NCBI GenBank assembly: GCA_025357895.1
Contig: JANYLL010000182.1
Location: 1-21,002, forward strand
DNA from: Ignavibacteriota bacterium
GTDB taxonomy: Bacteria > Bacteroidota > Ignavibacteria > Palsa-1295
Length of the DNA stretch: 21,002 nt
Reading direction: 5' to 3'
Numbering within the stretch: the first letter of the stretch is position 1; every line of letters starts with the position of its first letter. Shown piece after piece: positions 1 to 5,980 of the stretch. A program made the translations under genes and the position numbers. The notes under the pieces were generated by a model that did no database searches, was not told the origin of the DNA, and saw only the letters and a program-made list of their open reading frames with translations.

Positions 1-702
1 GGCAGAGCCTTTGCAGAGCTGTTTGCAAAGGAAGGTGCGCAAGTGGTTATTGCTGATCTCAATGAGGCAACCGAGACCATTGCCGGTATCGATGCAATAG
101 CCGAAGCAAAAAAAGCAGCGAGCTACACAACAGATATTACTGATGAGAAGCAGGTGAATTCTTTCGTTACAAAAGTGAAAGAACAATTCGGTCGGATCGA
201 TATACTCATCAATAACGCAGGTCTTTATGAAGAGGAGCCATTCGATCTTCTCACCTTTGATAAATGGAAAAAAATGCTGGATATTAATCTGAACGGATTA
301 TTCTTAATGAGCAAAGCCGTTCTTCCTTCGATGAAGTCGCAAAACTTCGGAAGGATAATTAATATGTCAAGCAATACGATCTGGCTTGGCACGCCGTATC
401 TGGTGCATTATGTAACAAGCAAGATGGGAATAATCGGATTCACCAGAGCACTTGCAAGCGAAGTCGGGCAGTTCGGAGTGACGGTGAATGCCATTACCGT
501 TGGATTGACTGCAACGCAGCGCCCCGCAGGTTCTCGCCTAACGCAAGGCAGCATCTTAGAGCATTTACTTCCTCCGCAGGCTATTCATCGCGCCGAAACT
601 CCTGAGGATCTGGCAGGCATCGTTTCATTCCTTGCATCGACTGAATCGGCGATCATTACAGGGCAGACCATTAATGTTGATGGCGGTGTTGCACGGCATT
701 GA
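1..702 (+). CDS. Short-chain dehydrogenase/reductase (SDR), 5'-truncated by window edge
   Basis: NAD(P)-dependent oxidoreductase of the classical SDR family; the substrate cannot be told. The frame is open from base 1 and the first residues, GRAFAELFAKEGAQVVIADL, follow the usual glycine-rich TGxxxGIG nucleotide-binding motif, so the start codon lies upstream. Visible hallmarks are the acidic residue after the second beta strand (ADLNE, suggesting NAD preference), INNAG, the catalytic Ser in NMSSN, the YxxxK pair in YVTSK, and a C-terminal ITGQTINVDGG strand typical of FabG-like enzymes. About 233 residues are present against the usual ~250, so only some 10-20 residues are missing. The GTG at 43 is internal to the fold and is not the start. 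The stop is TGA at 700-702. A repeat element begins just after it. Confidence 0.9.
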   Translation, partial: GRAFAELFAKEGAQVVIADLNEATETIAGIDAIAEAKKAASYTTDITDEKQVNSFVTKVKEQFGRIDILINNAGLYEEEPFDLLTFDKWKKMLDINLNGLFLMSKAVLPSMKSQNFGRIINMSSNTIWLGTPYLVHYVTSKMGIIGFTRALASEVGQFGVTVNAITVGLTATQRPAGSRLTQGSILEHLLPPQAIHRAETPEDLAGIVSFLASTESAIITGQTINVDGGVARH

Positions 703-707
703 CCCTA

Positions 708-837
708 TGTCATTCCGAACGGAGATTTTTTGAGCGAAGCGAAAAAAACGATGTGAGGAATCCCCTGAGGTTAGTCGAAAGGCTCTCGCCATATATAACG
801 GGATTCTTCGTTCTGCTTCACTCCACTCAGAATGACA
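708..837. repeat. Palindromic MITE/REP-like intergenic repeat (about 130 bp)
   Basis: The ends form a terminal inverted repeat: TGTCATTC at 708-715 and GAATGACA at 830-837. Inside are further complementary blocks, GAATCCC at 758-764 and GGGATTC at 800-806, and a GAGCGAAGCGA-type segment at 732-742. This resembles, from memory, the widespread non-coding repeats of the form GTCATTCTGAG...GAAGAATC found in many copies in bacterial genomes. No transposase is encoded, so it would be non-autonomous or a REP-type element. A minus-strand reading frame over it is a repeat artefact. Confidence 0.7.
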
Positions 838-861
838 ACTAAAGGAGAACAGGGAACAGCA

Positions 862-889
862 TTCATCCTTCATCCGTTATCCTTCATCC
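862..889. repeat. Tandem heptamer array, four copies
   Basis: Four consecutive 7-base units are present: TTCATCC, TTCATCC, GTTATCC, TTCATCC. The third copy has two changes. The array lies between the palindromic repeat and tRNA-Cys. Function is unknown; it may be a simple-sequence remnant. Confidence 0.6.
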
Positions 890-900
890 TTGTTCAAAAT

Positions 901-972
901 GGTGCCGTAGCCAAGTGGTAAGGCAGAGCTCTGCAAAAGCTCTATTCATCAGTTCGAGTCTGATCGGCACCT
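901..972 (+). tRNA. tRNA-Cys (anticodon GCA)
   Basis: A full cloverleaf can be drawn by hand. The acceptor stem is GGTGCCG (901-907) with CGGCACC (965-971). The D arm is GCC/GGC (910-912/922-924). The anticodon stem is GAGCT/AGCTC (926-930/938-942) with loop CTGCAAA, giving anticodon GCA at 933-935. The T arm is ATCAG/CTGAT around loop TTCGAGT (953-959). The discriminator base is T at 972, the U73 identity element of cysteine tRNAs. CCA is not encoded. The tRNA ends only about 10 bases before the first possible start of the OmpA gene. Confidence 0.96.
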
Positions 973-982
973 CTTATAAATT

Positions 983-2569
983 GTGAATTATGAATTAAGA
1001 ATTGTGAAAGAATTAAATTCAAGAAAACTATATCTACATTTCTCAATTCCCACTCTTCTGTTAATATTCACAGCATTCTTACAACTTCCTGTAAATGCAC
1101 TAGCTCAAAAAAAGAAAGTCCGCACGAAAGAAAATCTTGGTCGTCTTGTGAACGGACCTTATTCTGAAATTGCACCTATTATATCTCCAAACGGTAAACT
1201 CCTTTTTTTTACAATGGGTATAGGCAACCCGGTGAATCAAGGTGATAAACATTTGCAGGATTGCTACGTTTCTAAATTGCAAAACGGTGTCTGGGGCAGG
1301 CCTAAAAATCTTGGTGTACCGATAAATTCTCCCGGCAATGATGCGATATCCGGAGTATCGCCGGACGGTAAAGTTCTATTTATTAAGAACTTTTACTATA
1401 ATCATACAAGTGGATTATGTTTTGCCCAACGCACTTCCAAAGGTATCTGGCAGATCGATCCGATCACCATTGAAAATTACTCGAATCTAAATCCTTTTTC
1501 CACTCAATGTATTACGACGAATGGACAATACATTATTCTTTCGATCGAGGAGCCTGATGGATATGGAGGGCTCGATCTTTACGTCAGCAAATTGTTAGAT
1601 CGTAAGAAAAATCTTTATTGCGCTCCGGAAAATCTCGGACCTGTTATCAATACAAAAGAAAATGATTTTGCTCCGTTCCTTGCTTCTGATGGAAAGACAA
1701 TGTACTACTCAACAAGCGGCAAAGGTGGTTATGGAAATGCCGATGTGTTCATCACGAAGCGACTCGATAATTCCTGGGTAAATTGGACTGCTCCGCAAAA
1801 TATGGGACCGCAAATAAATACTGCAGGGATGGATGCATATTATAGTATTCCTGCTTCAGGCGATGTTGCATATTTTTCTTCAAGTAATGGTGATAACCAG
1901 CTTGATCTTTATAAGATCGCTCTTGGTGATGATCAGCAGCCATTCCCTGTGACGCTCTTGAGCGGAAGGGTTCGTAATCATAAGGGTGAAGTATTGGATG
2001 CAAGTATTATTTGTACTGACATTGAGCAGAATTTAGAGGTAGCTCGCTCATCAACATCCGAAGAAGCGGAAAATTTTTCGATGGTACTACCTGCAGGTCA
2101 GCACTACCGCTTCAATGTAGAATCACCTGGATATTTACCATTCAGCGATGAAATCGATCTTTCCGGTCAATCAGGTTTTGAAGAGCCATTCATTGATATT
2201 GTTCTTGATAGCATTGCCGTCGGTAGTGTAACGACCATCGGAGATATTTTCTTTGACTTTAATAAATCAACTCTGAAACCTCAATCAGCGTATTCTTTGG
2301 ATAAGCTTGCTGAATATTTAAAGACCAACTCAAAATGGGCTGTTGAGATACAAGGGCATACCGATAGCATCGGTACTGCAGAATTTAATAATAAATTATC
2401 ACTTGAAAGAGCGCAGGCTGTTGTTGCGTATTTGCTGAGTAAAGGCATTCTGCAAAAACGTCTCCAATCAGAAGGCTTCGGAGCACTGCAGCCCGTTGCT
2501 GATAATGCAACCGAAGAGGGAAGACGAAAAAACAGAAGGGTAGCGTTTCGTATCGTAGGTTTGCAGTAG
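983..2569 (+). CDS. PD40 beta-propeller / OmpA-family envelope protein (PorE-like)
   Basis: Probable periplasmic, peptidoglycan-anchored outer-membrane-associated protein of 528 residues. A hydrophobic signal sequence (about residues 17-42, ending ALAQ) is followed by PD40/WD40-like propeller motifs at about 55-310 (APIISPNGKLLFF, SPDGKVLF, ENDFAPFLASDGKTMYYS). A carboxypeptidase-regulatory-like beta domain spans about 325-410. The OmpA peptidoglycan-binding domain spans about 420-528, with FFDFNKSTL, GHTDSIG, LSLERAQAV and NRRVAF. The order propeller-regulatory domain-OmpA matches PorE of the T9SS apart from the missing N-terminal TPR, so a T9SS or general envelope-tethering role is an inference. 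No in-frame ATG precedes the mature domain. The start must be GTG at 983 or GTG at 1004 (the latter gives a tidier signal peptide), and neither has a Shine-Dalgarno sequence. An in-frame stop lies at 977-979. Confidence 0.85.
   Translation: MNYELRIVKELNSRKLYLHFSIPTLLLIFTAFLQLPVNALAQKKKVRTKENLGRLVNGPYSEIAPIISPNGKLLFFTMGIGNPVNQGDKHLQDCYVSKLQNGVWGRPKNLGVPINSPGNDAISGVSPDGKVLFIKNFYYNHTSGLCFAQRTSKGIWQIDPITIENYSNLNPFSTQCITTNGQYIILSIEEPDGYGGLDLYVSKLLDRKKNLYCAPENLGPVINTKENDFAPFLASDGKTMYYSTSGKGGYGNADVFITKRLDNSWVNWTAPQNMGPQINTAGMDAYYSIPASGDVAYFSSSNGDNQLDLYKIALGDDQQPFPVTLLSGRVRNHKGEVLDASIICTDIEQNLEVARSSTSEEAENFSMVLPAGQHYRFNVESPGYLPFSDEIDLSGQSGFEEPFIDIVLDSIAVGSVTTIGDIFFDFNKSTLKPQSAYSLDKLAEYLKTNSKWAVEIQGHTDSIGTAEFNNKLSLERAQAVVAYLLSKGILQKRLQSEGFGALQPVADNATEEGRRKNRRVAFRIVGLQ
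985..1005 (+). repeat. Tandem heptamer GAATTNN (three copies) over the OmpA gene start
   Basis: GAATTAT, GAATTAA and GAATTGT follow each other directly. The array overlaps both candidate GTG start codons (983 and 1004) of the downstream gene. Three units equal 21 bases, so the two GTG codons are in the same frame. Copy-number change by one unit would shift a start placed upstream of the array out of frame. Confidence 0.5.
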
Positions 2570-2581
2570 AAAATAATTGCA

Positions 2582-2661
2582 TTAGGTAGGCGTATGGCTT
2601 TAACACGCGAACGCTTTTCACAATTAAACATTCGCGCGGGCTAAAGCCCTGCGCCTACCAA
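2582..2661. repeat. Long imperfect palindrome upstream of rimP
   Basis: The left arm 2582-2611 and right arm 2631-2661 are near-complementary. GGTAGGCG and CGCCTACC, GGCTTTA and TAAAGCC, and CGCGAA and TTCGCG all pair, leaving a 19-base loop. The transcript would fold into one long hairpin in the leader of rimP, with its last paired base about 10 bases before the ATG. It may also help end the OmpA gene transcript, although the following A-run gives no U-tract on the plus strand. It looks like a dispersed palindromic intergenic element and is unrelated in sequence to those at 708-837 and 8724-8786. Confidence 0.7.
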
Positions 2662-2671
2662 GAAAAAAAAT

Positions 2672-3169
2672 ATGGAATCAGTTTCAAAACAAAATCTCGA
2701 CCGCTTAACGGAGATCGCTGCAAAATCAGCGGGCACATTAGGCTTAAATATTCTCAGGCTCACGGCACGAGGCACTCCGTCGCGCGCTATCATCGAAGTT
2801 ATCCTCGATGGACCAAAACTTATTTCCATCGGTGATTGCGAAATAGTAAGCAGAAGCCTCAATGAAGCGATAGAAGCCGCATCAATCGTCGGAGGGAATT
2901 TTCGGCTCGATGTTCTCTCACCCGGGCTTGATGAACCTTTGGTTCATGATTACCAATTCCAACGAACTCTTGGACATCTTGTTGAAATAATTTTTGATTC
3001 AGCAGAGAAGAAACAAAGCATTACCGGCAAGCTCGATCGCTACAATTCAGACGAAGTTACGATCACCAAACGCCAGGCGAAAAGAGGGGGTAAAAGCGAG
3101 AGCGGGGAAGAGTTGAAGATTAAGAGAGGAGAGATAGTTAGTGCTTTTGCAAGACCGGATTTTGGATAG
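2672..3169 (+). CDS. rimP: Ribosome maturation factor RimP
   Basis: RimP is a cytoplasmic assembly factor for the 30S subunit. The 165-residue product has the family hallmark VLSPGLDEPL (usually VSSPGLDRPL) at about residues 88-97. That motif follows an N-terminal alpha/beta domain with an IIEVILDGP strand (the usual partner is D-x-x-GGV) and precedes a C-terminal SH3-like domain (GHLVEIIFD, ITGKLDRYNSDEVTI). The ATG at 2672 is preceded by an A-rich spacer instead of a Shine-Dalgarno sequence, with a palindrome just upstream. In most bacteria rimP is directly followed by nusA. Here a kelch gene separates them. The length is normal for the family. Confidence 0.92.
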   Translation: MESVSKQNLDRLTEIAAKSAGTLGLNILRLTARGTPSRAIIEVILDGPKLISIGDCEIVSRSLNEAIEAASIVGGNFRLDVLSPGLDEPLVHDYQFQRTLGHLVEIIFDSAEKKQSITGKLDRYNSDEVTITKRQAKRGGKSESGEELKIKRGEIVSAFARPDFG

Positions 3170-3221
3170 GATATTGGAATTGTTTGTTCTCAATCTGGCT
3201 TCTTATTGTACATTCTATTTT

Positions 3222-4445
3222 ATGAAAATTTTCTTTTTCATCTTTCTCGCATTCTCTTCAAATGCTTTCTCTCAAAGCATCACAGGAGCTTGGTCTGCTG
3301 CGGATACTACGGGTTTTACACCAGGCGGTGGCTTGACCTGTGTTCTAAATGGAAAAATTTATGTTTTCGGGAGAAGCATTGACAAAAATAGTTTTGTCGA
3401 GGTTTTCGATCCGGTTTCCAATTCATGGGCAAGAATTCTAAATTCGGGTTTCGACGGAAACTGGGGATGGCACACGTTTGTGCTTGACAGTAAAATTTAT
3501 TTTCTCCGTGATTTAGGAAAAATTTCAGTATATGATCCATTGACAAATATACATTCCGAATTAATTACGAAAGGGGTATATCCAGATGATAATAATTTTG
3601 GTAATGCTGTAGAATTAATAAATAATAAATTATATGTTTTTGGTGGCGACAGCGCATTTATTTCTACATTAGATATTTTTAAGAAAATGGAGATCTTAGA
3701 TTTTTCAGACAGCACATGGAAAGAAATAGAACCTTCAGGGTCCATGTTTCCTCGATTCTCATCAATGTCAGCTGTGGTTAATAATAGAATTTATCTCTTT
3801 GGCGGAGATACTTTGGGAAACCAATCATATACAAGTGTTTCTCTGATAGATGTTTATGATCCAGCAACAAATGTATGGACGAGACTAAACCCAAATGGAA
3901 ATTTATCGTATCATAATGGTGGTTCAACTTGTGTCGTACAAGGAAAAATATATGTCTTGGGTAGTTTTAGTGTGTTAACTGGACCTGATAACAATTTCGA
4001 TATTTATGACACTGCCACCAATACATGGACTGTGCCTCAGACTTCCGGAACATTTACTCCTCGAGGCGGTCTGTCCACAGCGGTTGTAAATAACAAAGTT
4101 TATGCTTTAGGAGGAGTACAATGTGATGTAATTGGGCCAAAATCAGATTGCGTATTAAATACAAACGAAGTCTTTCAACCTTTATTAAAAATTGAAGAGA
4201 AATCTTCAACTCCAAAAGTTAATGTTTTTCCAAATCCCACTACGGGAATTTTTAATATCCTTGATATACCTGATAATATAGATAACATAACAATCTTTAA
4301 TATTCAAGGTGAAAGCTTATTTCAACAAACCAAGTCTTTTTCAAAGGATCTATCCTTAAATTTATCAAAATATCCCAAAGGGCTCTACTATTTGCGGATT
4401 ATTTCGCCTAATTCAGTTTCCTTCAATAAGATTATTCATGAGTAG
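3222..4445 (+). CDS. Secreted kelch-repeat protein with T9SS C-terminal sorting domain
   Basis: Predicted surface or secreted protein of 407 residues. The ATG at 3222 gives a clean signal peptide (MKIFFFIFLAFSSNAFS); a longer in-frame reading from GTG at 3141 would overlap rimP and is unlikely. Five to six kelch units follow, recognisable by GKIYVFG, NKLYVFGG, NRIYLFGG, GKIYVLG and NKVYALGG, paired with V/I-YDPATNxW strands, so a beta-propeller is expected. From about residue 333 the motif VNVFPNPTTGIF starts a type A T9SS sorting domain that ends in LPKGLYYLRI-like sequence (here YPKGLYYLRI). The gene is visibly richer in A/T-rich codons than rimP and nusA around it, and it interrupts the rimP-nusA pair. 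The binding target is unknown. Confidence 0.85.
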   Translation: MKIFFFIFLAFSSNAFSQSITGAWSAADTTGFTPGGGLTCVLNGKIYVFGRSIDKNSFVEVFDPVSNSWARILNSGFDGNWGWHTFVLDSKIYFLRDLGKISVYDPLTNIHSELITKGVYPDDNNFGNAVELINNKLYVFGGDSAFISTLDIFKKMEILDFSDSTWKEIEPSGSMFPRFSSMSAVVNNRIYLFGGDTLGNQSYTSVSLIDVYDPATNVWTRLNPNGNLSYHNGGSTCVVQGKIYVLGSFSVLTGPDNNFDIYDTATNTWTVPQTSGTFTPRGGLSTAVVNNKVYALGGVQCDVIGPKSDCVLNTNEVFQPLLKIEEKSSTPKVNVFPNPTTGIFNILDIPDNIDNITIFNIQGESLFQQTKSFSKDLSLNLSKYPKGLYYLRIISPNSVSFNKIIHE

Positions 4446-4511
4446 GTCATTCTCGTGAATTATATCCCCCCTTCCTCTGTTACTATGATGCTATTTTCAA
4501 GTTCCCTGTTG

Positions 4512-4537
4512 CAGACTTTCAGCGTAAAGTCTGTTTT
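4512..4537 (+). terminator. Terminator-like hairpin in the nusA leader
   Basis: A perfect 8-bp stem, CAGACTTT (4512-4519) with AAAGTCTG (4526-4533), closes a 6-base loop and is followed by TTTTC. It lies after the kelch gene stop and about 40 bases before nusA. It could end the kelch transcript, act as a partial attenuator ahead of nusA, or be another palindromic repeat. The stem is A/T-rich and the T-run is short, so termination would be weak. Confidence 0.5.
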
Positions 4538-4573
4538 CATTTATAGGGAGGCATTGGGCTTACGAAATAACAA

Positions 4574-5920
4574 ATGAATCCGATAATTGTAGAATCATTC
4601 GCGGATATGGTCCGCGAGAAAGGTATAGATAGAGATATCCTGATGTCCGTCATCGAGGAGACTTTTGCCATGATGGTCCGTAAAAAATACGGTCTGGAAG
4701 CAAAATTCGACATCGTAATGAATATGGATAAAGGCGACATCGAAATTTATCTCGAAAAAACGGTCGCTGAAGTGGTCGAAGATCCCTCGATCCAGATTTC
4801 CGTAGAAGACGCATTCAAGAAATCCGGTGAAGAACTGGAGCCGGGTGATGAATATGTAGAGGTTATTAATACCGGAAAAGATTTCGGCAGAAGGCTTATT
4901 ATTACTGCCAAACAGAACCTCAACCAAAAGATCAGGGAAATCGAGAAAGACAATCTTTTTAATGAATATAACGGTTTAGTCGGAGACGTCTTAGTTGGCG
5001 AAGTTTACCAAATCCGTCAAGGTGATCTATTTATTCTGCATAACCGCCGCGAGCTTTTACTTCCTAAATCTGAGCAAATTCAGCGTGAACGCTGGAGAAA
5101 AGGGGATACCATCCGAGCTCTCTGCAAGGAAGTGCGCCGCTCTACGGTTAATTCAACTCCTATCGTAGTTTTATCGCGTACCGATAACCGTTTTCTTGCA
5201 AAGCTGATGGAATCGGAAGTACCTGAAATTTTTGACGGATTCATCACGATCAAAGCCGTTGCCCGTGAACCGGGTGAACGTGCGAAGGTTGCTGTTGAAT
5301 CGAATGACGAGCGTATTGATCCGGTCGGAGCATGCGTAGGTATGAAGGGTGTTCGAATCCATTCGATCGTACGCGAACTTGCTAATGAAAGCATTGACGT
5401 TATTCCATGGGCAGAAGAAACGGATGTATTCTTGGCTCGTGCATTATCACCGGCAAAGCTTATCTCTGTCGAGCTTGACGAAACAACAAAGACAGCAACA
5501 GTGCTTGTATCGGACGATCAGGTATCGCTTGCTATCGGCAAGCAGGGGCAGAATGTCCGCCTTGCATCAAAGCTTACGGGTTATCAGATCAATCTCGTAA
5601 AAGAAGCTCGTGACGAAGAAGATATTGAGTTGATCGAATTCCGTGATGAAATCGGACTTGATCTTTATACAGAGCTTATCCGTGCACGTATTGACACGGC
5701 AAAAGAATTCTTGAATACACCTGAGGAATCACTTCTTGCAATTCCGGGCTTGACTCAGGAGCGCATCGGGCAGATTCGCGATCTATTGGAGCGTGAGTTC
5801 CAACAGGCAGATCAGGCTCTTGAAGATGTGGCTGAAAAAGCCGGATTTAAACTCACGACACTTCGCCCGGAAATTCGCGAAGGTGCGGCAGAGGAAAGTA
5901 CCAATGACGAAGCTAAGTAA
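4574..5920 (+). CDS. nusA: Transcription termination/antitermination factor NusA
   Basis: NusA binds RNA polymerase and nascent RNA and modulates pausing, termination and antitermination. The 448-residue protein shows the usual order. An N-terminal polymerase-binding domain (about 1-125) contains IVESFADMVREKGIDRDIL. An S1 domain (about 135-200) contains GDVLVGEVYQIRQGDLFI and LLPKSEQ. KH1 has DPVGACVGMKGVRIHSIVREL, and KH2 has VSLAIGKQGQNVRLASKLTG. A C-terminal helical tail contains a helix-hairpin-helix-like LAIPGLTQERI segment. The start ATG at 4574 matches the family N-terminus. A GGGAGG sequence is about 23 bases upstream, too far to be a normal ribosome-binding site. infB follows after 60 bases, the conserved order. 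Confidence 0.97.
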   Translation: MNPIIVESFADMVREKGIDRDILMSVIEETFAMMVRKKYGLEAKFDIVMNMDKGDIEIYLEKTVAEVVEDPSIQISVEDAFKKSGEELEPGDEYVEVINTGKDFGRRLIITAKQNLNQKIREIEKDNLFNEYNGLVGDVLVGEVYQIRQGDLFILHNRRELLLPKSEQIQRERWRKGDTIRALCKEVRRSTVNSTPIVVLSRTDNRFLAKLMESEVPEIFDGFITIKAVAREPGERAKVAVESNDERIDPVGACVGMKGVRIHSIVRELANESIDVIPWAEETDVFLARALSPAKLISVELDETTKTATVLVSDDQVSLAIGKQGQNVRLASKLTGYQINLVKEARDEEDIELIEFRDEIGLDLYTELIRARIDTAKEFLNTPEESLLAIPGLTQERIGQIRDLLEREFQQADQALEDVAEKAGFKLTTLRPEIREGAAEESTNDEAK

Positions 5921-5980
5921 CATCGTTATGCGTACCGAGCATCAATTACATTTTTTGTGGATTGCCCATAATTTAACTTC

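Noticed and set aside
625..873. Minus-strand reading frame of 82 codons containing CHSEWSEAERRIP
   Set aside because: It lies over the palindromic repeat. This peptide string is the typical translation of that repeat class, and the frame also overlaps the SDR gene.
2281..2631. Minus-strand 116-codon reading frame opposite the OmpA domain
   Set aside because: It is a shadow of the well-supported OmpA domain and has no recognisable product.
3141..3221. Extended start (GTG at 3141) for the kelch protein
   Set aside because: It overlaps the rimP 3' end and places 27 residues before an otherwise perfect signal peptide starting at 3222.
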